A stretch of 64,000 bases of DNA from Tribonema minus (lineage: Eukaryota > Sar > Xanthophyceae > Tribonematales > Tribonemataceae): contig JAFCMP010000001.1 in NCBI GenBank assembly GCA_017506865.1, forward strand, positions 434,001-498,000. Direction: 5' to 3'. Below the pieces are notes generated by a model. That model worked only from the letters and a program-made list of their open reading frames with translations, made no database searches and was not told the origin of the DNA. The translations under genes and the position numbers were made by a program. This document shows positions 54,225-64,000 of the stretch, piece after piece; within the stretch, counting starts at the first letter, position 1, and each line of letters begins with the position of its first letter.

Positions 54225-56486
54225 ATGCCGGCAGCGCTTTCGCTGGCTGATGCAGGCTGGCTCTGGGCCCTGCTGCCATTGGGCCTGGCCGCGGCGGCGG
54301 CGGCAGCAACGACTGGACGCCGCCGCCGAAGGCAAGTAACATGCCATCTGCAACTGGTACTACTTCTGGCGGTGGTGCTGCCTCATTGCATCGATGCTTT
54401 CGTGCATGCTCCTGCTGCTCCGACTAATGCGATACAATTCGGCTGGGGGGGCCGTCAAACGGCGCTGATGACCATAGATACGATATCAAGGTAGGAGAAA
54501 GCACTGGCATGTTGCCCCAAGATGTACGCGTTTTGCTGCAGACAGTCATAATGCGTCATACCCCACCTGCTGCTGCTGTGCAGCGCAACGAGGGTAAAAT
54601 GCCATGAGCCCACACGTGAGCGCTCCAATGTATGAAAAATCCCGTCTGCACTCAGGCTGCTGACGATGTGACTGCTGCCTTCTCTGCCCCTCCCCGACTA
54701 CAGCCCTACGGCGCATCTGAAAGCCAGGGTAGTGTGGGTGACAGGTGCGTCTTCAGGACTGGGCGAGCAGCTGGCCATACAGGCAGCGGCGGGGGCGCCC
54801 AAACTCCTCATCATCAGCGGTCGCAACGAAGACGCTCTGCGCCGGGTAGCGGAGGCCTGCGCAGCCGCTGCAAGCCCCGCTGCCACCGACTCCAGGGTGC
54901 TGGTGGTGCCGTTCGACGTGAGCGACGCGGGCGCGCGCGAGAGAGCGGCCAAGGAGGTGCTGGAAGCGGCGGGGGGGGCGGTGGACGTGCTGGTGAACTG
55001 CGCAGGAGTTAGCGTGCGCGCCGCCGTGGAGAGCACTAGCATGGAGGTCGATAGGATGGTGAGCGCGCGTGAGCGTCAGTCCGAGGTGTGGCCACAGTGG
55101 TGCTGCGTCAGTGACGTAAGCACCACCTTTGATATACTTCAGGTTTACGCATGCGATCCGCTGCCCCAGCCAGGGCGATGTGCACCGCCCAAAAGCGATG
55201 CATCCAGCGCACATGGGACGTGCGGAGATGTGAGCGCGGCCTATGCTGCTACCACGTTGTGTTGACAGGCACACACCTTGTGAAATGTCGAATGGGAGTG
55301 GCTGAACGAGGCCATGATATGAGTGCGCGACCTCTGATGCTGCCACATTGTGTTGCAAGGCGCACACCTTGTGCAATGCCGAATGGGAATGACTAAATGA
55401 TGCTATGATGATTGCACGCGCGCCAAGCGCAACGCCAAACGGTGCTACAGCTGGCTGGCCAGCCAGCGTATACTTCTGATGTTCACTTTTGTGAAAGATT
55501 GAAAGTGGTTAGTGGCAAGTCAGAACATGCTCCGCGGTATGCAGCAACAGTACTGAAGAGTCAGCATAGTGCGCCGTTCAAATAATGACCCGCGTCTTCA
55601 GCAAACTGCTCATGCCGGAACGCCACCGTTGCTGCGCCCTCTGTTGTGCCCCGCAGCTCATGGAGACCAACTTCTACAGCGCGGTGGACCTGACAAAGGC
55701 GGTTCTGCCAGGCATGGTCAACCAGAAGTCGGGCAGCATCATCGCCATCAACAGGTGATGTGCCAATCCATTCACCACCAGCATTGCACTGTATGCACTG
55801 TAGAGCACTGCCGTTAACTTGGAGCGGGACGGCCCATTCGAACCATTCTGATGTGTGCATGACATCACAACTAGTAGGTGACGTGTCAACCCATTCAAAC
55901 ATGCACTGCAGGGCGTGGCGAACAGTACAGAGGTAGGGCAGTGGCCCTTGCAACAGATGTGGGGCGGGGGGGGGCGCAGGCTCATGTGCACTATGCATCC
56001 GACAACGACAAGCAGTCGGCTTACAACAGCAGATACGCCAGCATCATCCCCTCACCCCCCGCCCCCCCTCCGCTCCCCCCCCCTAACCCTAACAGCGTGC
56101 AGGGCAAGCTCGGCCTCGCGTACCGCGCGGGCTACAGCGCGTCCAAGCACGCGCTCTCCGGCTACTGCGACGCGCTGCGCGCGGAGGTCGCGCCACACGG
56201 CGTGCGCGTCCTGAGCGCCTGCCCCGGCTACGTGCGCACGGCGCTCTGTCTCAACGCGCTGCGCGGCGACGGGTCGCGCCACGCGCGCATGGACGCGAGC
56301 ACTGCTGCCGGCGCGGATCCCGCCGATGTGGCAGCGAGCATCTGGAGGGGGGACGCCGAGGGGCGCGGGGAACTGGTGCTGGCGCCGCTGTACGTGCGCG
56401 TGGCGTGCGTGCTGCGCGCGCTCGCGCCGTGGGTCGTGTTCCGCGCAGCGGCGCGGCGTGCGGAGAGGGAGGCTGCTGACTTGTAG
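54225..56486 (+). CDS. ER-type short-chain dehydrogenase/reductase (DHRS7-like)
   Basis: Four exons are in frame: 54225-54331, 54704-55058, 55657-55754 and 56096-56486; 316 aa. An N-terminal hydrophobic segment (WLWALLPLGLAAAAAAA) followed by RRRRR suggests a membrane anchor. The Rossmann core is classical: VVWVTGASSGLGEQLA (TGxxxGxG cofactor loop), VPFDVSD, VLVNCAGVS (NAG), then IAINSVQGK with the catalytic Ser 13 residues before the Tyr of YSASK, and CPGYVRT. Such enzymes oxidise or reduce sterols, retinoids or other lipid alcohols with NAD(P)H. DHRS7-like proteins are the closest type I recall; the substrate is unknown. Intron 1 appears to use a GC donor (CGAAG|GCAAGT), supported by phase. 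Intron 3 ends in telomeric repeats (CCCTAACCCTAACAG). Copies of donor edges lie in introns 2 and 3. Confidence 0.88.
55222..55410 (+). repeat. Tandem copies in SDR intron 2
   Basis: Two units of about 95 bp, near 55222-55316 and 55317-55410, share GTGAGCGCGGCCTATGCTGC/GTGCGCGACCTCTGATGCTG, CACRTTGTGTTG and GCACACCTTGTG.AATG. Their starts resemble the real exon-2 donor region ATGGTGAGCGCGCGTGAGCG. Confidence 0.75.
55751..55920 (+). repeat. Copy of the SDR exon-3 donor edge
   Basis: CAGGTGATGTGCCAATCCAT, then TCACCA...ATGCACTG, at the true donor is echoed about 122 bp on by TAGGTGACGTGTCAACCCAT, then TCAAACATGCACTG. The GT is still present in the copy. Confidence 0.75.
56081..56095 (+). repeat. 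Telomeric repeat forming the end of SDR intron 3
   Basis: CCCTAACCCTAACAG directly abuts the exon starting at 56096. The CTAAC units match the branch-site consensus and the last AG is the acceptor. Confidence 0.85.
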
Positions 56487-58328
56487 CGGCGCGTTGGCTG
56501 CGGCGGTTCATTGGGGGGGTGGGGGGGGGGGGGCGCAGGAGGGGAGGAAGGGGGGGCACAGGGGGCGGTGCCGCTGCTGGGTGTCGCCCCCAACAGGTGG
56601 CTCTGGAGTGGTGCTTGTGAGTACGCAAGCGACAGCGGCGCCACGGCGCTACGTGCTGAGGCGGAACCTCCGCCTCTGCCTGCTGCTCAGCTTGCGTGTG
56701 CCCCCGGTTCTCGAGTTAACGCTCATGCGGCGGCTGCCGACTTGAGCGGCTCGATCGCGCACGGCATTGCTCAGCGCGCACACTGCACACATGCTGCTGG
56801 TTGAAGTTGCCGCTGTCAGCACTGGCATATCGCCATTGTCTGCAGTGGTTGCTGACGCGCCGCACAGGACCTTTTGCGTCGAGGTCACCTCCGCGTCATT
56901 AGAAAGCGCGCCCAAACAGTGGCTGACTTGAACTGATGCTCAGCGTCTAGCAGATTATGGCGCCAGCCGAGCATAGAGCGCTTGGCCAATTGGGGGGGGC
57001 TGGTGTAATGTGTAGGCGAGGGGGAGCAGCCGCACCCTGCCTCCAGGGGTGTCGTCACGGACTAGCCCTGACCCCAACCCTAGCCCTAACCCTTCCAGCC
57101 ACGGGCAGGCGGTGTTGCTGACATGCCAATGGCTGGCGGCCATTGGCGGTGCAGAAGCTGTTGTGTGACCACGCGTTGCAGCCACCGCAGCGTTGGACTG
57201 CGGCATGAGCGCTTGTGCAAGTTCAAGTTCAACAACGTGTGGAACGGACACGCAGTCCATGGCGCTGATATATGCGCCATTGCTAAAATCTGGCAGCCAG
57301 ATCAGGCGGACGGTCTGATGGTCGCACAGTGCGACTGGATATCGATGCGCGCTAAACCTGAACCCTTCACCTTAACCTGCATCGCCGGCCGCAAGTGCTA
57401 TCGCCTGAATACAAAACAACATGTCCTGACCGGCGTGGATGCAACTCTGCCATCTTTTTGCTGCACTCAATTGCGCCTCTGTCAGACTGTCGTAAACGTT
57501 TGTGGAATCTGCATTGCAGCGTCCACATTCTTGATGCGTCATTGTGCATGCCGTGCATTATGTTTTCATTGAGCGCAAGTGAAGATTGGCCACATTAGTA
57601 TAGTCTGCAGTGCTGGGACATGCACCTAACCCTAACCCTACAGTAGGTGGCCAATGTGACAGTGGATTGATATGTGCACGCCCCTCGCATTGGCACGCAG
57701 GTCAACTACGTCACCCTTCAACAGCAAACATCGAGTTGCGCCAATGAAGCAGCCTTCTTGTCAGAATTTCACAACGAAGCCTCGAGCACACGAGAGCACA
57801 GCAGTGTGCAAGGCACGCGACGGCGAGGCCCGTGCAGAGCAGTAAGTTGCGCCAAGTCCATCTTTCATGTATGGAAATTGCATTCTGCAAGTGTGCACAC
57901 CATGTGCCCTGTGTGGTCGGTGCTGTGTTACCAGTAATCTTTCAAGTACAGAAACTCACTGCACGGAACAAGATGCCAACCATTAGCTTTATACACTATG
58001 CGTCGCTGCCTGTGCTCATGTGGGTGCATCCATGAAATCGATCGTACTACTGCATTATATTGCACAGTGTCAGGCTGTGTTATCGCGACTTTTGCCAGCA
58101 CAGCACAGTGTAACAACGCAAACACAACTCTGCTGAGCTCTTGCACTCATGCACAACAACTGACCCCCCCAACACATGCCGTCACCGCACCTTAAGTATG
58201 CTCTCTCCCTCCCATCGACCGTAATCATCTCACTCCCAAGTAGGTACCAGCTATGCATGACTGGACGCCCTCGCACACAGCAGAGCGCTGATTCTGCACC
58301 ACTTCGCAGGTACCTGCGCTGTGTGCCC
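56487..58328. other. Convergent intergenic region with telomeric patches
   Basis: It lies between the SDR stop and the gelsolin-type gene's last recognised codon. A G-rich run (56512-56532) follows the SDR stop. Telomere-like patches lie at 57063-57093 (degenerate) and 57625-57641 (CTAACCCTAACCCTA). If the gelsolin-type gene has a further exon it should be here, but none is convincing. Confidence 0.5.
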
Positions 58329-61300
58329 CTAGCTTACCCCCTGCAAAACGCCACCTCCGCTGACAAGCTGATACGCCACGGGCTGCGCGCGGTGGTGGCG
58401 ATACCCCTCGCGCTGCGGCGCGCGCAGCATCGCCTCGTACTTCTTGAGCTGCTGCCGCGTGGCAGCGTCGTCGCCGCCGTCCTCTATCGCCGCGCGCCGC
58501 AGCGCCGCGCAGCGCGCTTTCTGCGCCGCATACGGGTGTTGCGCATCGGCATACGCAGCGCCCCAGCTGACGCTGCTGCTGCCGGTGCCGCTGCCGAGCT
58601 GCACACTGCCGCCGCCGCCGCTGCGGTCCGCAACCTCGCTGTCACAGCTGCTGCTGCCGCCGCCGCTGCTGCTGCCGCCGCTGCTGCTGCCGCCGCTGCT
58701 GCTGCTGCTGCCGCCGCTGCTGCTGCCGCTGCCGCCGCCCGCGAGCGCGCCGCTGCTGCCGCCGTCAGGCGCGGCCGGCGCCGCGCGCCGCGCCAGCAGC
58801 GCGGCGAGGCGGCCGTGCACGTCGCGCAGCTGCGCGTGCGTCAGCGTGCACGCGCCATCTGGGGGCGGGGGCACCGCGATGCCGCACAGGTAGTCCAGCG
58901 GCTGCGTCGGCTGCCACGCGAACCACCGGGTCCTGGGCGGCGGCGCGCTGGCGACGCTGCCGGCGGCGGCGGCGGCGGCGGCGGCTGCGTGCACTGCTGC
59001 AGTATCCGCAGCACCAGCTGCGACCGCGCGTGCTGCAGCACTGGAGGCATCAGCGGCGGCGCAGGAGGTACCAGCAGGCATGGCAGACCATGTGCGGGCT
59101 GCGCCCGTCGTTGCAGCTGCCTGCGCCGCTGAGCTGATTTCTGGCACACGTTGCTCTGCAGCGGGCACTACCGCCGCTGCCGCCAATGCGGACGCAGCTG
59201 CGACTGGCTCTGATTCTGCCGCTGCTGCCGCCGCATCCACTGCGCACGCTGGCAGCTGGGCTGGTTGCGGCTGTTGAAAGCGAGTACGGCAGCGCCCGAC
59301 CAGGCTACTGCGGCCGTGCACGCGCGCCGCGCTCTCGTCCTCACTGTCGCTGCCGGTCGCGCGGCAGGCGGACTTGCGCGGCGGCGCTGCGGCAGCGACC
59401 GAGTGCGTGTGCGCTGGCGCATCTGCTGCTGCTGCCGCTGCTGCTGCCGCTGCTGCTGCGGCGCCTGTGCTCTGTGCTGCTGCCTCGTCTTCGGCCTCAG
59501 AGGCAGCGCTCCGCAGGCGCTCCATGGTGCGGCCGACGAGTGCGGCGCCCAGAGACTGGCGCGGGTTGTGCGAGCGCTGCCGCTTTGAGCACTGCTGCTG
59601 CTGCTGCTGCTGCTGCTGGAAGTCCTGCTGGCGCTGCCACTCCAGAGCGCGCGCCACCACGACTATGGCCTGGGCAGCGGCAGTGCAAGGCTTGGGTAAG
59701 AGTTGCAGCCGCCGTGTGTGCGCAGCGTTTCAAATCATGTTAATGCTATAATACCCAGGCAATGGATGCTGTTGCTCATACCTAGATGCACATCAGGTAC
59801 TTTCGAACACACCATAGTACTGCAAGTGCCTGAATGCTGCCGTACAGGCACACGCCAGGCCATGTTTTGTGGGTGGTTTGTGTTCACCTTCAGCAGCAGT
59901 CAAGTAGCATTGCTGGTGTGTTTTGTGAGCTAGCCTACTTGCACGCGCGCTGAGCTCCGTCATGCACAGGTCAGTCATTGGCATGGAGATGATAGGAGCT
60001 CTTAGCGCGTTGGTTTGCCATGCGCGTTGTTGCCAACCTCCAGGTTACTGGTCCATCGCAATTTCATGAACATTATACACAAGTTTGCTTATTGAAAGAG
60101 AAAATTGACGCATTCAGCGCACTGCGGGATGGCATGCAGTGCGCACACGCCAGGTACTCTGTGCTGGCCGCAAGCAACGCAACGGTTACTGCCATGCTGT
60201 CGCCACACAAGCGCGCTACCCTCAGTACCCTGCGGTCCCTTAGGGTTAGGGCTAGACATGAGCGCAGGCGCCCACCCTAGTAATCGAGCGGCACTTGCAG
60301 CAGTTACAGCGCGCGAAACCGCCACCGCGCGACTCACTCACTCACCGGCATGCTCTGCCGCCTGCAGTGCCGCCCGCGCGCCGCCTCGCGCGCCGCCGCC
60401 GCCAGCATGATGTCCGCCGCAGCCGCGTCCTCTGCGTCTAGCTCAGCCCCTCCAAATGGCCGGCGCGTGCCTGCGCCGTCCGCTGCTTCCGCCGCAGCCT
60501 CCGCGACGACGGCGTCGTGCTCCTGCGCAGCAGCGCCGCCGTCACCGCCGAGTACGGCATCGAAAGCGCCCATTGCGGGGCCGGAACCGCCCAGCAGCGG
60601 ACGGGCGGCGGCCACACGCTGCTGAGCATCGGCGCCGTTGCTGGTCGTGGCTGCAGTCGCTCCGTCGGCGGCGTCGCTGGCCGCCGCTGCCGCCGCGCTG
60701 TGCGCGCGCTGCTGCGGAGCAAGCGTCGTGACGAGCGCCACTGCTGCTGCTGCTGCGGCGCGTGACAAACGAGCATCCGCAGTGTCTCTCGCATCCGCGC
60801 TGACCGCTGATGACTGCTGAGCATGTGCCTCACCGCCGTATGCGTCCGCATCTTGCTCACCGGTCACCGCGTCAGCGTCGGCCGTGCCGCCGTCCGCAGC
60901 CGCGGCTGCTGCCTCGGTGCTGCTCGGCTGCGTTGCTGTCTCAACTGCATCGCACCCCGCTGCTGCAGCGGGCGCTGCGCCGATTGGAACAGCAGCGGCA
61001 GTGGTGACAGTCCACTGCTGAGGATCTGCAGCATCACACGTGGCTAGCGCCTCCGCCGCTGCTGCTGTAGCTGCCGCAGTTGCGGTGTCCGTTGCAGCAG
61101 CCGGCGGCTCTGCTGCCGCCACGGACGCTGCGTCTGCTTGCCATGACACTGCTGATTGCTCTGCGGCACTTGTCGGTGCCACCTTGCACGGCGCTGCCAC
61201 CGCCGCTGACGCCGCAGACTCCATATGCGCATCTACGTGCGCGGTGTCACGCTGATACTGTCGCAGCAGCGACGGCGGCGGCAGCAGCGCTGGGGCCCCG

Positions 61301-63787
61301 TCGGCCACCGCCGCTGCCTCCGGTGCTGCCGCTGCCGGTGTCATCGGTGTGTGTGATGAGCGCTGCCTCGGTGGCCACGGCGGGGAGTGCTGCTGCCTCG
61401 ATGACGATTGAGGCGAGCGTCTCTGCGGCACGGCCGGCGCGGCGCCCGCGTCGGTCATCGCCGCTGCCGCCGCCGCCGCTGCTCCCGCTTCCGCTGCCAG
61501 CGCGCTGTCCGCGGCGCACCGCTGCCGCGGCGGCGACGCGGACGAGCGCTGCCGCGGCGGCGACGGCGACGGCGACGGAGTGGGCGTCGCCCTGGCGTTG
61601 ATCTTCTGGCTGAGCTGGCGCACCAGGCCCGAGCCCTGCAGCCTGTCCAGGCTCTGCCGCGGCGGCTTCTCGGCGCTGCTGCTGCTGCTGCATCTGCCGC
61701 CGCCACGTCCGTCGCCGTCGCCTCCAGCAGCCCCGCCGCTGCTGCTGCGACCACCACTGCTGATGCGGGTGCTGCCGCCGCCGCCGCCGCTGGGGGTACC
61801 GCCGCCGGTGCTGCTGCGGGGCCGACCATGCGGCGAGCGCGGCGAGTTCGACTTGCGTGCGGCGCCGCCCTCTCCTGCTGCTGCTGCAGCGCAGCCCGCG
61901 ATGGCAGTACTCAGCGTGAGGCTCGAGCGGCGGCGCGCCGGCAGCGGCGGCATCGCATTGGCAGCGGGGAGTACGAGCGGCGGAGGCATGCTCACAACGC
62001 CAGAAGCTTGAGCGGCAGCGCTGCTGGTCTGCATCTGTCGCCGCGGCGGCAGCGGCGGGGGCGGCGATGCAGATGGCGACAGAGGCTGCGGCGGCGGCGG
62101 TCGCGCATCGGCGGCGTGCGGCGGCAGCGGCAGCGCCACAGAGTGGGGGCGTCGGGGCGGCAGCAGCGGCGGCGGATAGACGATTGTCACGGCACCGTGC
62201 GTGTGTTGCGCAGCCGATGGGGCGCCGCCATGCACTGCGCAGGTCGATGGCGGCAGCGGCGGCAGCGGCCTTGCTGGGCATGACATTGGGCGCACCGCGT
62301 GCTGCGCAGCAGGCGGCGCCGCAACGGCGGCGGTATGCTGCTCGCTGCACACTTGCGCTCCCTGTGCCGCGCCGCCGCTGCCGTAGCTTTGAGATGCAGT
62401 GCCGCGCCCTCCAGCGAGCGCAGCACACTCTGCAGCAGCACCAGCGCTCAGCCAGCCGCCAGCAGCACCGGCGCCATCGGCCGCAACGCTGCTGCCAGCA
62501 CGACCGTCGCCGTCATCGCCGCAGGCGCTGCCGTCGTCCGCAGAGGAGAAGCTGAGCGCTGCCGCAGCGCGCGGCGACCCCGCGCAGCTGCCGCCGCCGC
62601 CGCCGCCGCCGCTGGGCGCCACCGAGAACCGGCATGCGCTGCGGAAGAAGAGGCTGGCGCGGTCGGGGTTGGAGAGGCGCGACGGCGACGCGGTAGCGCT
62701 GGAGCACAGCGAGCCGCGCCCGCCGCCGCCGCCGCTGCTGCTGCTGCTGCTGCTGAGCGGCGACATGGTCCCCACCCCCTCCACGAGGTCGAGCGGCGTG
62801 GCGAAGGCGCATTCGCCGAGCGCCAGCTCCTGCTCGAGCGGTGAGCCGTTGTCGCTTGCGTCGGGGGCGGGCGGGGGCTGCGCGAAGCAGCCCCTGCTGC
62901 CGCTGCGCGGCGGCGTCAGCGGCGGCGTCGCGCTGAAGTGGCTCGTGGCGCTGCCAGCGGCGGAGCTGGGGCGCTGCTTGAGGCAGTGCTCTGAAAGCGG
63001 CGGCGGCGTGCGCGGATGTTTTCTGCTGGCCTCGCAGTCGGCTGCCGCTGCTGTCGTCGCGGCTGCTGCTGCTGAGACACAGACGCTGAGGCAGGTGCCA
63101 TCGCTGCCGCTGCCGCTGCTGCCGCCCCTGCCGCTGCTGCCGCCGCTGCCGCTGCTGCCGCCGCGCGCCGCAGCTGCCAAGGGTGGCTGAGGACACGGCT
63201 CGTGGCACGCCTCAGCAGCGTCCTTCGCGCCATCCTTCGTTGCCGGCACCCACCCCCTGAAGCAGTCCAGAAACCCCACGGGCTCCTCCCCAGGCGTCAC
63301 GACGAGGGGCTCCGCACCCACCGCCGCGGCGTACGTCGCGAGAACGCGCGCAGCCACGCGCCCGCGCCGTTCCTCGCAGCGTGGACCGTTCCACAGGAAG
63401 ACGGCGCCGTGCCCGGCGTCGAGCACGTAGGCACCGGGCGGCGCGAGGTGGCGCTGCGCGAAGGTGCACGCCGCGCCGACCTCCGCGACGCGCAGCGCGC
63501 GCGGCGGCGGCGGCGGCGGCGCAGCAGCAGCAACAGTGGCTGCAGCGCTTGACGCCAGCGGGCCCGCCGGCTGCGCGCTCAGCGCGACGGAGAAGAGGCG
63601 CGGGGGGCGCAGACGGGGGGGGGGGGGAGGCAGCGCGCGGGGCGCAGGGCCGGACGCCAAGCGCTGCTGCTGCTGCTTGGACGGCGAGGATGGGGGGCAG
63701 CTGGCGGGGGCTGGCTTGGGGGTCAGGGGCAGAGGCAGTGCGCGAGATGTGTGGAGCTCATTTGAGTTGCGGATCGTTTCCAGGCAC
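58329..63787 (-). CDS. Gelsolin-repeat protein with very long low-complexity region, partial
   Basis: Two minus-strand exons are visible. The first is 63787-60346, with the acceptor inferred at CCCCTCTCAG; the frame is open further right and the gene may continue beyond the window. The second is 59669-58329. They join in phase 0 (ATGCCG|GTGAGT to CCCAG|GCCATA). Near the start is one gelsolin/villin-type repeat: RLFSVALSA, RVAEVGAACTFAQRHLAPPG, AYVLDAGHGAVFLWNG, then a helix and PLVVTPGEEPVGFLDCFRGW. Gelsolin repeats bind actin or calcium; a lone repeat also occurs in Sec23/24-like and other proteins. About 1000 residues of Ala/Pro/Ser/Gly low complexity follow, then in exon 2 poly-Gln, an Ala/Ser-rich stretch and a small ordered patch (RTRWFAWQPTQPLDYLCGIA). 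The frame ends in TAG, but a GGG|GTAAGC donor lies just before, so further exons are possible. Confidence 0.55.
60238..60254 (+). repeat. Short telomeric patch in gelsolin-gene intron
   Basis: CCCTTAGGGTTAGGGCTAG lies about 90 bp past the donor of the first gelsolin-gene exon, on the plus strand. The gene is on the minus strand. Confidence 0.75.
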
Positions 63788-64000
63788 CTGAGAGGGGTGT
63801 GGAGGGGCGTGGAGAAGGGGGGGAGCGGGGACGCGCAATCAGGGGTCGCGTTACACGGGGGGGGGGGGGGCGGGGGGGGGAGCAGCGTGGTTGATTCTGG
63901 AAGAGCTCCACCGGACGAAATCGTGCAGCTGATTGCTTGGCACCAGTGCATCAGCAGTGACAGCGGAGCAGGGATATGTGTGTGTGTGATAGAGGTGGTC

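Noticed and set aside
58176-59132. Long plus-strand frame of Ala and Arg opposite the gelsolin-gene exon
   Set aside because: It is the complement of Ala/Ser/Gly-rich coding repeats (GCC/GCT runs read as Ala in several frames). It has no domain, start context or splice partners.
60438-62555. Several overlapping frames of 140-390 codons on both strands
   Set aside because: All are alternative readings of CTG/GCC-type repeats. Only the frame joined to the gelsolin repeat has support, and even that is uncertain.

Overview
The window looks like nuclear DNA of a GC-rich, intron-rich, flagellate protist. I favour an alga of the stramenopile or a similar lineage, but this is inference and not proven. 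The grounds are spliceosomal genes with GT-AG introns, interstitial TTAGGG-type telomeric repeats, a dynein regulatory complex subunit (motile cilium), a mitochondrial-type RF2, and secreted or ER proteins. Exon joins quoted here come from reading splice sites and phases by eye. In the main genes every junction keeps frame, which is the chief support for them.

Layout, left to right. The last exon of DRC4/GAS8 (+) is at the left edge. A divergent PP2A B56-like HEAT protein (+) lies at 3.1-6.1 kb. An array of 5'-truncated LINE copies follows (7.1-8.9 kb). A UBZ/UIM ubiquitin-binding protein (+) is at 9.9-12.0 kb, a class-2 release factor (+, six exons) at 15.0-18.8 kb, and a KIX-like/TAZ zinc-finger protein (+) at 19.5-21.9 kb. 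A signal peptide-ubiquitin-like-thioredoxin fusion (+, five exons) occupies 23.1-26.9 kb. A secreted Ser/Thr- and Cys-rich protein (-) is at 29.6-30.8 kb and a secreted SGNH hydrolase (-) at 33.3-40.2 kb. A 15-exon PX-GOLD-coiled-coil protein (-) spans 42.3-54.1 kb. It is head to head with an ER-type short-chain dehydrogenase (+, 54.2-56.5 kb), their start codons 85 bp apart. A gelsolin-repeat protein with a huge low-complexity tail (-, 58.3 kb to the right edge) closes the window.

The strongest unexplained signal is structural. Many exons have partial, decaying tandem copies of their own splice-site edge in the adjacent intron: RF2 exons 4 and 5, thioredoxin exons 4 and 5, SDR exons 2 and 3, and most exons of the PX-GOLD gene. 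In one place the copies keep frame and both splice sites, giving extra 16- and 17-codon coiled-coil mini-exons. Short telomeric repeats sit in the same introns. One is flanked by a 23-bp copy of an exon-donor junction, and another forms the 3' end of an intron (CTAAC plus AG). Together these suggest a local process, perhaps break repair with template copying and occasional telomere addition, that keeps duplicating exon edges, lengthens introns and sometimes makes new exons.

Other points: the RF2 has the GGQ loop but lacks the SPF stop-codon-reading tripeptide; three LINE copies are truncated at or just after one G-tract; and a mitochondrial rRNA/tRNA mosaic is inserted in a PX-GOLD intron. 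No CRISPR array and no intact mobile element was seen.
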